From NCBI RefSeq assembly GCF_042651465.1, contig NZ_JBHSCZ010000001.1, forward strand, positions 1,054,001 through 1,118,000: a DNA stretch of 64,000 bases, given 5' to 3'. A program made the translations under genes and the position numbers. A model generated the notes under the pieces. The model saw only the letters and a program-made list of their open reading frames with translations, searched no databases and was not told the origin of the DNA. Positions 1-8,276 of the stretch are shown in pieces. Within the stretch, counting starts at the first letter, position 1; every line of letters begins with the position of its first letter. This DNA is from Ferruginibacter yonginensis (GTDB taxonomy: Bacteria > Bacteroidota > Bacteroidia > Chitinophagales > Chitinophagaceae).

Positions 1-939
1 TACATGAAGCTTCCGAAAGACCAATTGGAACCCATTATGACCAACAGTGAAAACATTGTACAATTTGGACCAAATGCCTACAGCAAACCAGCTACTGGTT
101 TAAATATTTTGAGAGAAACCATTATGGGTCGCCAAAGTTTTGACTATGCTTTTAAAGAGTACGCAAAACGTTGGGCTTTTAAACACCCAACCCCAGCTGA
201 TTTTTTCAGAACAATGGAAGATGCAAGTGCTGAAGATTTAGATTGGTTTTGGAGAGGTTGGTTCTACAACACTGACCCATGCGACATTTCATTAGATACC
301 GTACGTTGGGCCAACTTAAGTGTTGAAACCACAGCACCTAACAGAACCACAAGCAGTACAGTAACGCAGCCAATTTCAAAACCAATTTTAAATGCGTTTG
401 ATGATATTTCAAAACAGCGTAATCGTGATGACAAAAAAATTGTTTTCGCAACAGATGCTGATGAAAGCTTACGTGATTTTTATTGGAAATACGATAGAGG
501 TTTGGTAAAAGTTGATAGTACGCCAGCTTCTATTACAGTACCACCACCATCTACCGATACTTTAACTACTGAACAAAAAATTGCAATTGCAGGTAATAAA
601 AACATGTACGAACTTACTTTTAGCAATAAAGGTGGTTTAGTAATGCCTATTATTATTGAGTGGACGTTTAAAGATGGTACTAAAGAAATAGACCGCATTG
701 CAGCGCAAGTATGGCGTAAAAACGAAAACAAAGTGGTAAAAACTTTTGTAAAAAGTAAAGAAGTAGCGTCAATTAAATTAGATCCAATGAGAGAAACAGC
801 AGACATTAACGAGAAAAACAATGTTTGGAACATTGCCGCAGAACCTTCAAAGTTTCAATTATTTAAAGCAAGAAATGGTGGCAATGCAAGAGGCGCTAGC
901 AGTGGTGCAGTAAACCCAATGCAAAGAGAAATTAAATAA
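1..939 (+). CDS. M1-family metallopeptidase, C-terminal part (cut by the left edge)
   Basis: The reading frame is open from base 1, so the ATG at 4 is only an internal Met and the N-terminus lies outside the window. The visible 312 residues resemble the C-terminal region of Bacteroidota M1 aminopeptidases: a helical stretch with RWAFKHPTPADFFRTMED and DLDWFWRGWFYNTD, then a beta-rich tail with a VWRKNENKVVKTF segment. The same layout occurs in the complete M1 protein at 26207-28135 (FKHPNANDFMKVAQD, LDWYKEYWINT), so the two are paralogues. The zinc site (HExxH) is in the missing half. Expected role: periplasmic or surface peptide degradation. A palindromic terminator follows within 25 bp. Confidence 0.85.
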   Translation, partial: YMKLPKDQLEPIMTNSENIVQFGPNAYSKPATGLNILRETIMGRQSFDYAFKEYAKRWAFKHPTPADFFRTMEDASAEDLDWFWRGWFYNTDPCDISLDTVRWANLSVETTAPNRTTSSTVTQPISKPILNAFDDISKQRNRDDKKIVFATDADESLRDFYWKYDRGLVKVDSTPASITVPPPSTDTLTTEQKIAIAGNKNMYELTFSNKGGLVMPIIIEWTFKDGTKEIDRIAAQVWRKNENKVVKTFVKSKEVASIKLDPMRETADINEKNNVWNIAAEPSKFQLFKARNGGNARGASSGAVNPMQREIK

Positions 940-961
940 CAAATGTTTGTTTGATACTATT

Positions 962-993
962 AAAAAAGGCTTGAAATATTTCAAGCCTTTTTT
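962..993. terminator. Perfect 32-bp palindrome, bidirectional terminator
   Basis: AAAAAAGGCTTGAAAT is followed directly by its exact reverse complement. A-tract, stem and T-tract read the same on both strands, so the hairpin can end both the M1 peptidase transcript (+) and the convergent YwqK-like transcript (-). Confidence 0.85.
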
Positions 994-999
994 AATGTT

Positions 1000-1677
1000 T
1001 TATAATCCCGTTTGTCCGTTCCTTATTACATTTTTCTTACCCTTGTTTTTCTTTTCCCATTCTAACATTTCAGGCGTTTTTGCAACTTCTTTTTTTACAC
1101 CACCCAAACTTTTACCACCAACGGGTGCTGCTTTAGGTGTATTCGGCAATACGAGGTTGTTTCTATCCCACTCTTCGGTTTTATACAAACGGCCAGTTAC
1201 AGGTTCGTAATAACGCCATATACCATGCTTTACACTGTAAGGTTCTGCCTTTACAATTTTATAGTCAATAATTTCACCACTACCCGTGCCATATACTGCA
1301 ATGGTATCATAAGGCGCATCGGGGTTAAACCCACGCCAGTTCTCTTCTCTAATTAATTCGCCCAACGGTGAGTAGTATTGTTGCAACCCATCTTTACTAC
1401 CCCTTAAGTACGTTTCAAAACCAATAGGGTCGCCCTGTAAATTATACCTGCGCCAAATACCTTCTTTTTGGTTGTTTTTAAAAATACCTTCTTCTTCAAA
1501 ACCAGGCTCTCCCCTCAACTCCTCAGTCCGCAACACCCATTTACCTTGCTTCATATTTTTTTGATCAACTTTATTAATCGTATCGCCAGTTTCACTCAAC
1601 TTATACGCTTTCAGTTGTGCATTACTTTGTAGGCCTATTAAACAAAAAGCAATGATGTTTACAAATTTCAGTTTCAT
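1000..1677 (-). CDS. Secreted MORN/YwqK-like repeat protein
   Basis: A 225-residue protein with an N-terminal signal peptide (hydrophobic run ending SNAQ). It carries repeats of the type KQGKWVLR, KEGIWRRYN, KDGLQQYYSPLGEL and KHGIWRYYEPVTGRLYKTEEW, which match the MORN-2/YwqK-antitoxin pattern (x-G-x-W-x-x-Y-x-x-x-G). In Bacteroidota such proteins are common envelope proteins of unknown function; the 'antitoxin' label comes from Bacillus YwqK and need not apply. The C-terminus is Lys-rich (EWEKKNKGKKN). It stands alone: convergent with the M1 gene through a shared palindromic terminator, and divergent from the SRPBCC gene. Confidence 0.7.
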   Translation of the reverse strand: MKLKFVNIIAFCLIGLQSNAQLKAYKLSETGDTINKVDQKNMKQGKWVLRTEELRGEPGFEEEGIFKNNQKEGIWRRYNLQGDPIGFETYLRGSKDGLQQYYSPLGELIREENWRGFNPDAPYDTIAVYGTGSGEIIDYKIVKAEPYSVKHGIWRYYEPVTGRLYKTEEWDRNNLVLPNTPKAAPVGGKSLGGVKKEVAKTPEMLEWEKKNKGKKNVIRNGQTGL

Positions 1678-1740
1678 GAATCAATCGTTATTTATTCAAA
1701 TTTAACGATAATACTTTTTTAAAATTTGTTAATAAAAAGT

Positions 1741-1850
1741 AGGGGCGTATGCCCTGTTGAGGGGCACCGGGCTTTTCGCCTGTACGCCTCAGCCACCTGC
1801 GGTGGCTTGTGGGGTACAGCTGCTACAATCCCTTACGCATGGGCAGCTCA
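1741..1850. repeat. GC-rich palindromic intergenic element E1
   Basis: A GC-rich island of about 110 bp in an otherwise AT-rich spacer between divergent genes. It contains a perfect hairpin, AGCCACC-TGC-GGTGGCT (1791-1807), flanked by TGTACGCC/GGGGTACA arms that extend the stem with one mismatch, and a second inverted pair AGCTGC/GCAGCT to the right. No ORF is supported. It resembles REP-type intergenic elements; no second copy is visible in the window. Confidence 0.5.
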
Positions 1851-1861
1851 ATTATTGTTAG

Positions 1862-1869
1862 TATTTTTG
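1862..1869 (+). promoter_or_regulatory. Bacteroidota -7 element TATTTTTG
   Basis: Exact match to TAnnTTTG, 30 bp before the TTG start of the SRPBCC gene. No clear -33 TTTG box is seen; the GC-rich element lies immediately upstream. Confidence 0.5.
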
Positions 1870-1898
1870 CAACATCAAATATTTAAAAACACCAGCAC

Positions 1899-2279
1899 TT
1901 GAAAGATTATAAAAAATATTACACCCTAAATGCCGATTGCGAAACAGTGTATGCAGCCCTTACCAACCCTGCTACAATACAATTATGGAGTGGTGCACCT
2001 GCTATTATGAGTACTGAACCTCAAACCGAGTTTTCCTTATTTGATGATAGTATTGAAGGGCTTAACCTATCATTTGAAAAGAACAAAAAAATTGAACAAC
2101 AATGGTACTTTGGCGATGAAGAACCAGCTTCAATTGTAACCATTAAATTGCATGATGATAAAGGCCGTACTTCTGTTGAACTAAGGCATATTAATATTCC
2201 TGATGAAGCTTATAATGATATTGTAGAAGGCTGGAACGATGTTTACTTTGGTAGTTTGATAGCGTTTTATGAAGATTAA
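1899..2279 (+). CDS. SRPBCC (START-like/AHSA1-type) domain protein
   Basis: A 126-residue single-domain protein. The start YYTLNADCETVYAALTNPATIQLWSG is the typical first strand and helix of an AHSA1-type SRPBCC domain, and the C-terminal EGWNDVYFGSLIAFYED is the long C-terminal helix. Such domains bind small hydrophobic ligands; the ligand here is unknown. The start codon is TTG, since no in-frame ATG precedes the conserved domain, and a promoter lies 30 bp upstream. The gene is monocistronic, and its stop codon is inside the terminator palindrome shared with the convergent FAH gene. Confidence 0.75.
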   Translation: MKDYKKYYTLNADCETVYAALTNPATIQLWSGAPAIMSTEPQTEFSLFDDSIEGLNLSFEKNKKIEQQWYFGDEEPASIVTIKLHDDKGRTSVELRHINIPDEAYNDIVEGWNDVYFGSLIAFYED

Positions 2280-2309
2280 AAAAGAGCAACAATATTGTTG
2301 CTCTTTTTT
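2278..2309. terminator. Perfect 32-bp palindrome, bidirectional terminator
   Basis: AAAAAAGAGCAACAAT is followed directly by its exact reverse complement, between the convergent SRPBCC (+) and FAH (-) genes. It begins inside the TAA stop codon of the SRPBCC gene. Confidence 0.85.
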
Positions 2310-2331
2310 TATATGACTATTTGGTAAACAG

Positions 2332-2943
2332 TTATTTTACAGTGAGTGATAATAATTTTTCAGTACCTAAAAAAGCCTCTAATTCATCACCCACTACACA
2401 CTCTCCCACTCCTGCTGGCGTGCCTGTAAAAATTAAATCACCAATATTTAATGAAAAATAGTTTGAAATATGAGCAATAATGCTGTTAAAGCCAAAGATC
2501 ATATCGTCAGAATTACCATTCTGAACTACTTCACCATTTTTTTTAAAACTAAATTTAATACCTTTTTTATTGAAGCCTGGTGTAATATCAATCATTTTAC
2601 CTACAACAGCTGAGTTATCAAAAGCTTTGGCTTTTTCCCAAGGCAAGCCTTTTTTCTTTAACTCATCTTGAATGTCTCTTGCGGTAAAATCAATACCCAA
2701 TGTTATAGCATTGTAGTAATCATTGGCTTGTCTTTCAGCTATAAACTTTCCATTTTTACAAACACGAAGTACCAATTCGCATTCATAATGCAGTTCATTG
2801 GTAAACTCAGGGTAATAAAATGGTGTATGTCCTTGCAACAAGGCATTTTTTGGCTTCATGAATATTACTGGCTCATCAGGAACATCGTTTCCCAATTCCT
2901 TTGCATGCTCCACATAATTTCTGCCAATACAAATAATCTTCAT
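2332..2943 (-). CDS. Fumarylacetoacetate hydrolase (FAH)-family protein
   Basis: A 203-residue protein with the FAH fold signatures: CIGRNYVEHAKELGN at the N-terminus, EPVIFMKPKNAL, the metal-binding HYECELVLRV (E-x-E), GIDFTARDIQDELKKKGLPWEKAKAFD, and the C-terminal GDLIFTGTPAGVG. This combination fits the acylpyruvate/oxaloacetate-type hydrolases (YcgM/FAHD1 group), which cleave C-C bonds in 2,4-diketo acids or decarboxylate oxaloacetate with Mg2+. The exact substrate cannot be read from sequence. It lies 72 bp downstream of pth with its own promoter-like element. Confidence 0.85.
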   Translation of the reverse strand: MKIICIGRNYVEHAKELGNDVPDEPVIFMKPKNALLQGHTPFYYPEFTNELHYECELVLRVCKNGKFIAERQANDYYNAITLGIDFTARDIQDELKKKGLPWEKAKAFDNSAVVGKMIDITPGFNKKGIKFSFKKNGEVVQNGNSDDMIFGFNSIIAHISNYFSLNIGDLIFTGTPAGVGECVVGDELEAFLGTEKLLSLTVK

Positions 2944-2964
2944 TGTTGAAACATTAATAGCTAA

Positions 2965-2972
2965 CGAAAATA
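2965..2972 (-). promoter_or_regulatory. Possible -7 element (TATTTTCG) for the FAH gene
   Basis: A near-match to TAnnTTTG (C for the third T) on the minus strand, 22 bp from the FAH start codon. Similar TTTCG variants precede the aconitase and T9SS nuclease genes. Confidence 0.35.
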
Positions 2973-3015
2973 GTGTAAAACGTTGAATAAAAGTGCAATA
3001 TGATTTTTTATAACT

Positions 3016-3588
3016 TTAAAAACTCATTTGATTGTATTGACTCATCGTTCGCTCCACACCTATACTAGCAAAACTTTCAATAATGTCAACACAGGCATTT
3101 ATTTTGGCTTTAATGGTTTCAATTTCGGTTGGTTTCCATTTACTCAACACAAAATCAGCTTGCATACCCTTGGGAAATTGGTTACCAATACCAAAACGCA
3201 ATTTAGGATAAGCATCTGTACCCAAAATTGCCTGAATATCTCTTAACCCATTATGACCAGCATGTGTACCGGCAGATCTAATACGTAATTTTTCAATAGG
3301 CAATGCTAAATCATCAACAATGGTGAGTGTATTTTCAAGCGGTACTTTTTCTTTATCAAGCCAGTATTTAAAGGCCCTGCCGCTCAAATTCATGTACGTT
3401 GTAGGACAAACACATACAAAAATTTTACCTTTCCATTTTACTTCTGCGGTGTAGGCTAATCTACTTTCCTTAAAAATACCCCCATGCTTCATGGCAAAAG
3501 CATGTACCACATCAAAACCAATATTATGACGGGTATTGGCATATTCATTTCCTATATTTCCTAAACCTACTATTAAAAACTTCGACAT
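3016..3588 (-). CDS. pth: Peptidyl-tRNA hydrolase
   Basis: A 190-residue enzyme that releases tRNA from peptidyl-tRNAs dropped by ribosomes. Diagnostic motifs are FLIVGLGNIGNEYANTRHNIGFDVV (catalytic His in TRHN), TYMNLSG with its Asn, the LTIVDDLALP segment containing the catalytic Asp, and GTHAGHNGLRDI. The length is normal for the bacterial Pth family. It lies 33 bp after ftsK on the same strand, so the two are probably co-transcribed. The frequent neighbour ribosomal protein L25 is absent here. Confidence 0.97.
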   Translation of the reverse strand: MSKFLIVGLGNIGNEYANTRHNIGFDVVHAFAMKHGGIFKESRLAYTAEVKWKGKIFVCVCPTTYMNLSGRAFKYWLDKEKVPLENTLTIVDDLALPIEKLRIRSAGTHAGHNGLRDIQAILGTDAYPKLRFGIGNQFPKGMQADFVLSKWKPTEIETIKAKINACVDIIESFASIGVERTMSQYNQMSF

Positions 3589-3621
3589 GCTTTTTCTTTA
3601 TATCATGAATACGTAGCTCGT

Positions 3622-6255
3622 TTAATTGCCCATATCATTGAGTAACATTTGTAAATCTGCATCGGTTTTTACCAATACATCCCTCACTTTACTACCTTGG
3701 TTAGGCCCCACAATACCTGCCGCTTCTAATTGATCCATCAAACGGCCAGCCCTATTATAACCCAACTTTAACCTGCGTTGTATTAATGAAGTGCTACCAC
3801 TTTGGCTACTTACAATAAGCCTAGCAGCATCTTCAAACAATGCATCTTTATTATTTAAATCAAAATCACCCCTACTTTCCATCTCTTTTTCATCAACATA
3901 TTCTGGCAACAAAAATGCGTCAGCATAACCACGTTGGTCGCCAATAAAATCAACAATTTTATCAACTTCGGGTGTATCTACAAACGCACATTGCAAACGC
4001 ACCAACTCACCATTGTAACTAATGAGCATGTCGCCCTTACCAATCAATTGCTCAGCGCCACCAGTATCTAAAATGGTTCTACTATCAATTTTACTACTTA
4101 CCTTAAAAGCTATACGTGCCGGAAAGTTGGCTTTAATAGTACCCGTAATAATATTTACCGATGGCCTTTGTGTAGCGATTATTAAATGAATACCTATGGC
4201 CCTTGCCAACTGAGCCAACCTTGCAATAGGCATTTCAACTTCTTTACCAGCTGTCATAATTAAATCAGCAAACTCATCCACCACCAATACAATAAATGGT
4301 AAAAATTGGTGACCTTTTTCTGGATTGAGTTTACGAGCTACAAATTTTTCATTGTACTCACGTATGTTTCTACAACCTGCTTCTTTAAGCAAGTCGTAAC
4401 GGTTGTCCATTTCAATACACAAAGCATTTAATGTATGTACTACTTTTTTAGTGTCTGTAATAATAGAATCTTCTTCTCCTGGTAATTTCGCTAAAAAGTG
4501 TTTTTCAATTGCTTTATAAATGTTGAGTTCTACTTTTTTAGGATCAACCAATACAAACTTTAATTGTGATGGATGCTTTTTGTATAACAATGATACCAAT
4601 ATTGCATTTAACCCAACTGATTTACCTTGCCCAGTAGCACCTGCCATAAGTAAATGCGGCATACTAGCTAAATCAACTATAAAATTGGTGTTATCTATTC
4701 GCTTACCAATGGCAATGGGCAATGCAAACGGACTATTTTTAAACTTTTCATCATCGAGCATGGTACGCATGCTTACAATGGTTTTTTTAGTATTGGGTAC
4801 TTCAATACCAATGGTACCTTTACCGGGTATGGGGGCTATAATACGAATACCCAATGCTGCTAAACTTAAGGCAATATCATCTTCTAAATTTTTGATACGA
4901 CTAATACGCACACCAGCAGCTGGTATAATTTCATACAAAGTAACTGTTGGCCCTACCGTTGCTGATATTCTTTGAATATCAATATCATAATTTTTTAGAG
5001 TGGTAATAATTTGGTTTTTATTGTTTTCAAGCTCTTGTGGATCTTGTACAATTTTTTCGCTACCATGGTTTTCTAACAAATCAATTACCGGGTATTTGTA
5101 ATCTCTCAAATCTAAAATTGGGTCGTAAGGGGTAAGTGCTTTTACCTCGGCCGCACTTATTGGCTGCGGCGTTGGCACTTCTTCAGGCACCGTTTTTACC
5201 TCTAATTGTATATCATCAAAAGTAGGTGTAGGCGTTTTATGCACCGGTATGATTTCCATTTCAATAGGGGCATCATCAAAAGCAGGTGTTTCTTGCTCGT
5301 AGTTTTCAGCAATACCTTCATTCAATAAATCATCAGCAGCTGCTTCATTGATCGTTTTTTTAGGAGGTATGATAACCGTATTCACGATTCGTGGACCACG
5401 TTTTTCAGCAACAGCTGCATCATCTCTTTCTGTAAGTTCAATACCATCATCAAAAACAGGTGCCAAATTTTGAATATTTAAAATACCAGCATTATCTGTT
5501 ACAATATTACCTGTACTTGTTTTTTCTTCATCATTGTTCACTAATGGTGTTTCATTTGTTTCCGCAGGTTCCAAGGCATTATCAATATGTAATGATGCTG
5601 CTGGCAAATCGTTTTCAGCTAAGGGTGATGTTGATTTTTGTGGCAATGAAAATGAAGGATTGAACCGCCAAATTACGTAGGCAAAAAATGCCACTGCAAT
5701 ACAACCAATGGTACCAATTTTACCTATGGCGCTGTAAAAATAATCTCTGCACATATCACCTACGGCACCGCCCCATGCAAAATCGTTGCCTTGCATTATT
5801 ACCGATGCTGTAATACTTAACAATGGTAAACCCACTATTAAATATTTAATATTTCTTAGCACAGAAAATACTTTCTTCCCAAAAAATAAATTGATGCCGA
5901 TAATGAAGAAAAAAGTACATATTAGATAAGAGGCAACGCCAAAGCCTTTGTAAATGAGCAGGTGTGCTATAAATGCACCGAAAGTGCCCATAAGATTGGC
6001 CACTTTTGTATCTGTACCAAGTAATAATTTATACCCTTCTTTAAATACTTTGTCCTGATCTTCATCCCAAGTAAATAAATAAGATGTAAATGCAATAAAA
6101 AATAATATTGCCAACAGTAAACAAATGCTACCAGCAATTTTATGGGTGCGTTCATCTTTCAGCAGCTCTTTCACTTCTACAGCCTCTTCTTTCTCTTGCT
6201 TTAATTCGCCAGTTTGTTTGGTATTTTTATTTACGGGTTTTGTTTTAACTGCCAT
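3622..6255 (-). CDS. ftsK: DNA translocase FtsK/SpoIIIE
   Basis: An 877-residue septal DNA pump that segregates chromosome termini. The N-terminus is Lys/Glu-rich, followed by about four membrane segments (residues 40-195), an acidic, Pro/Thr-rich low-complexity linker (about 200-380), and a RecA-like motor with Walker A GATGQGKS near residue 538 and Walker B FIVLVVDEFADL. A C-terminal winged-helix gamma domain (SLIQRRLKLGYNRAGRLMDQLE) would read KOPS-like sites. All parts are intact. A promoter element ends 6 bp before the ATG, so the mRNA may be leaderless. pth follows at 33 bp. Confidence 0.97.
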   Translation of the reverse strand: MAVKTKPVNKNTKQTGELKQEKEEAVEVKELLKDERTHKIAGSICLLLAILFFIAFTSYLFTWDEDQDKVFKEGYKLLLGTDTKVANLMGTFGAFIAHLLIYKGFGVASYLICTFFFIIGINLFFGKKVFSVLRNIKYLIVGLPLLSITASVIMQGNDFAWGGAVGDMCRDYFYSAIGKIGTIGCIAVAFFAYVIWRFNPSFSLPQKSTSPLAENDLPAASLHIDNALEPAETNETPLVNNDEEKTSTGNIVTDNAGILNIQNLAPVFDDGIELTERDDAAVAEKRGPRIVNTVIIPPKKTINEAAADDLLNEGIAENYEQETPAFDDAPIEMEIIPVHKTPTPTFDDIQLEVKTVPEEVPTPQPISAAEVKALTPYDPILDLRDYKYPVIDLLENHGSEKIVQDPQELENNKNQIITTLKNYDIDIQRISATVGPTVTLYEIIPAAGVRISRIKNLEDDIALSLAALGIRIIAPIPGKGTIGIEVPNTKKTIVSMRTMLDDEKFKNSPFALPIAIGKRIDNTNFIVDLASMPHLLMAGATGQGKSVGLNAILVSLLYKKHPSQLKFVLVDPKKVELNIYKAIEKHFLAKLPGEEDSIITDTKKVVHTLNALCIEMDNRYDLLKEAGCRNIREYNEKFVARKLNPEKGHQFLPFIVLVVDEFADLIMTAGKEVEMPIARLAQLARAIGIHLIIATQRPSVNIITGTIKANFPARIAFKVSSKIDSRTILDTGGAEQLIGKGDMLISYNGELVRLQCAFVDTPEVDKIVDFIGDQRGYADAFLLPEYVDEKEMESRGDFDLNNKDALFEDAARLIVSSQSGSTSLIQRRLKLGYNRAGRLMDQLEAAGIVGPNQGSKVRDVLVKTDADLQMLLNDMGN

Positions 6256-6260
6256 AGCGC

Positions 6261-6290
6261 TAAAGGTAATAAATTGCTGCTTTTAATCAA
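6261..6290 (-). promoter_or_regulatory. ftsK promoter: -7 TACCTTTA with TTG 19 bp upstream
   Basis: On the minus strand TACCTTTA (6261-6268, a TAnnTTTG variant) is preceded by TTG (6288-6290) at 19-bp spacing. The -7 element ends only 6 bp before the ftsK ATG (6253-6255), which predicts a leaderless transcript. Confidence 0.45.
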
Positions 6291-6350
6291 CAATGTATAG
6301 GTGTAAAAAAATCAATTATTAATAAGCTAAAAAAGCATTTACAAGAAAGC

Positions 6351-6740
6351 TCATTTTTTGGTAATAACGGCTACCAATAACAATACCCAACCAGCAATAA
6401 ACGCAGTACCACCAAATGGTGTTATGGCACCCAACCAATTAAACGCATTGTTGCCCACACCTTTAAAATAAGTAAGTAAATATAGTGAACCACTAAATAA
6501 CACAATACCAATAATAAATAAATAACCAGCCCATAGCACTTGCTTGCTATCAAAATATTGAAACATAATTGCCGTAAATAATAAAGCAAATGCATGGTAC
6601 ATTTGGTAACGTACACCAGTTTCAAAAATGGCTAATACATCAGCCGTAACTTTTGATTTTATGCCATGTGCAGCAAAAGCACCTAATATTACTGAAAGGC
6701 CAGCACTTACAATGCCTGCACTCAAAAATCCTTTATGCAT
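6351..6740 (-). CDS. DUF423 small membrane protein
   Basis: A 129-residue protein with four hydrophobic segments and the DUF423 signature: AGLSVILGAFAAHGIKSK near the N-terminus, FETGVRYQMYHAFALL in the middle and GAITPFGGTAFIAGWV near the end. The family (related to E. coli YgdD) is of unknown biochemical function and sits in the inner membrane. Its start overlaps the end of aroK by 8 bp, so translation is probably coupled. Confidence 0.9.
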   Translation of the reverse strand: MHKGFLSAGIVSAGLSVILGAFAAHGIKSKVTADVLAIFETGVRYQMYHAFALLFTAIMFQYFDSKQVLWAGYLFIIGIVLFSGSLYLLTYFKGVGNNAFNWLGAITPFGGTAFIAGWVLLLVAVITKK

Positions 6741-7245
6741 GTGGTATATAGTTTAAAATTGTTTGAAAACCTTGTTCGTTTAATTGGTTCGGGTAAAGTG
6801 TGATACTGCTCTGTTCGTAAAACGGTAAACGTTGTTCCCATTTCGTTTTTATAAAATCAAATAAGGCTACTTCACTTAAACCAGCAATTAATGGTCGCTT
6901 TGCTTGATCAACTTTTATATGATGCTGTATTGTTGGTAAACTTGCATTTAAAAATACGGTAATACCCACTTCATTCATCCATTGCATATTATCAAAATAA
7001 CAAGGCGTACCGCCACCGCATGCAATAATTGCTTTGGTATAATGCTGCATGTTGCGTAATGTTTTAGCTTCAATATTTCTAAAGTATGCTTCGCCTTTTT
7101 GTTCAAAAATTTGTGCTATGCTTGTACCCTCCGTTTGTTCAATTTCTGCATCAACATCATAAAATGACCAATGGTATTTTTTTGACCATTGCTTGCCCAA
7201 ATATGTTTTGCCTGCTCCCATAAAACCAACAAGAAAAATTAGCAT
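6733..7245 (-). CDS. aroK: Shikimate kinase
   Basis: A 170-residue kinase that phosphorylates shikimate in the chorismate pathway. The P-loop is LVGFMGAGKTYLGK; the shikimate-binding DVDAEIEQ and FRNIE segments, the GGGTP loop and the KRPL lid arginine are all present. I chose the ATG at 7245 over an upstream in-frame TTG (7251) because a perfect -7 element (7249-7256) overlaps that TTG; starting at 7245 leaves the mRNA essentially leaderless. The 3' end overlaps the DUF423 gene by 8 bp. Confidence 0.95.
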   Translation of the reverse strand: MLIFLVGFMGAGKTYLGKQWSKKYHWSFYDVDAEIEQTEGTSIAQIFEQKGEAYFRNIEAKTLRNMQHYTKAIIACGGGTPCYFDNMQWMNEVGITVFLNASLPTIQHHIKVDQAKRPLIAGLSEVALFDFIKTKWEQRLPFYEQSSITLYPNQLNEQGFQTILNYIPHA

Positions 7246-7248
7246 ATG

Positions 7249-7256
7249 CAAATGTA
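7249..7256 (-). promoter_or_regulatory. aroK -7 element TACATTTG
   Basis: Exact TAnnTTTG on the minus strand, ending 4 bp before the aroK ATG (7243-7245). This placement decides the start codon and implies a leaderless mRNA. Confidence 0.6.
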
Positions 7257-7287
7257 ATAAAGCTATAAATGCTTATACAGATTTTAT

Positions 7288-7400
7288 TGTATACAAACTA
7301 GAAAAATGTTAGGCTTATAAAGGGCTGAAGCATAGCTTCGGAAGCCAATTGTTGAGGTACAAAATTGGAGCATTTTGTTAATAGCCTATACAAACGTTGC
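7288..7400. other. Intergenic spacer with several short inverted repeats
   Basis: Between aroK and the CarboxypepD_reg-like gene. Small stems seen are GAAGC-ATA-GCTTC, ACAAAA/TTTTGT around 7360-7380, and the outer arms TAGGCTTAT and ATAGCCTA. TATACAAAC occurs at both ends (about 7292 and 7387). No ORF is supported; function unknown. Confidence 0.35.
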
Positions 7401-7432
7401 TTTATTATTTTAATGGAAAGCCACCAAATAAA

Positions 7433-8074
7433 TTAAGATTTCTTCTTATAATCACCCCGTTTCCAAGCTTTTATAAATTCGTTCCAAGCAAAGGGGTTGA
7501 AAATGTTTTGAGGTGCTATTTGTCCTGCGTATGATAATTTATTTGAATATTGTCGCAAATACTGGCTACTAGCTTCTCTACCATCGCTTGGTAATGTAGC
7601 CATTAAAGCCCTACGAGTGGCTACACTATTATTTTTTTGTGCAATAGCAATATCATCATCGGGTACAGGGTTGTTCACAAAATCCCTCTCAAACTGTTGC
7701 CGAGTAGGCCTTGGTTTAATAATGGTTGCCGGTAAATACACCGTATCTGTAACCATTAATTGTATAATACTATGTTGGTTACCTTTTAAATCAGTAGGTA
7801 TGGTTACAGTAATAGGCTTGTACCCCACACTTGAAAACTCTACCTGATCACCTTTTAATACTACAATACTAAATACACCTGCCGCATTGCTTATTGTACC
7901 TCTGTTTTGCCCTTTTATAACAATACTTGCAGCTGGTACTCCTTTGAGGCTATCTGCCGTCATTACTACACCATAAAGCTGTACAACAGAATCTTTAAAG
8001 GTTTCAAATTGTGCCTTGGCCGTTATAGGTAGCAGTATTGAAAGAATGATAAAGTATCGTAAAAGTTTGCTCAT
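7433..8074 (-). CDS. Secreted CarboxypepD_reg-like domain protein
   Basis: A 213-residue exported protein. The frame is open further upstream, but MSKLLRYFIILSILLPITAKAQ at 8074 is a clear signal peptide, so that Met is taken as the start. Residues about 30-120 form a carboxypeptidase-regulatory-like beta-sandwich (LYGVVMTADSLKGVPAASIVIKGQ, GTISNAAGVFSIVV, VEFSSVGYKPITV), the module that also starts many SusC receptors. Here no receptor barrel follows: the C-terminus is polar with FVNNPVPDDDIAIAQKNN and ends FNEFIKAWKRGDYKK-like. Likely periplasmic or outer-membrane associated; function unknown. Confidence 0.7.
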   Translation of the reverse strand: MSKLLRYFIILSILLPITAKAQFETFKDSVVQLYGVVMTADSLKGVPAASIVIKGQNRGTISNAAGVFSIVVLKGDQVEFSSVGYKPITVTIPTDLKGNQHSIIQLMVTDTVYLPATIIKPRPTRQQFERDFVNNPVPDDDIAIAQKNNSVATRRALMATLPSDGREASSQYLRQYSNKLSYAGQIAPQNIFNPFAWNEFIKAWKRGDYKKKS

Positions 8075-8153
8075 GTAATTATATTGATGTTGGTACAAAA
8101 CATTTTTTGTGTGCTTTGTGCTAAAGTTTAAACAAAGTACGGTGTTCATTGTT

Positions 8154-8161
8154 TAATTTTG
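8154..8161 (+). promoter_or_regulatory. -7 element TAATTTTG upstream of the Mrp/ApbC gene
   Basis: Exact TAnnTTTG match followed by the common GCAGCC context, 116 bp before the ATG at 8277. It implies a 5' leader of about 110 nt. The same spacer holds the 5' end of the divergent gene. Confidence 0.5.
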
Positions 8162-8276
8162 CAGCCGAAATAACATTTTAACAATACATTTCAGCACGTA
8201 TGTAATGTACAAAATTACATCGTAAATCACCAGCATTAACATTTACAAAAACAAAACATTTTCTAAATAAAATAAA

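Noticed and set aside
947..1210. 87-residue plus-strand ORF
   Set aside because: It overlaps the YwqK-like gene on the other strand and contains the terminator palindrome; no family features.
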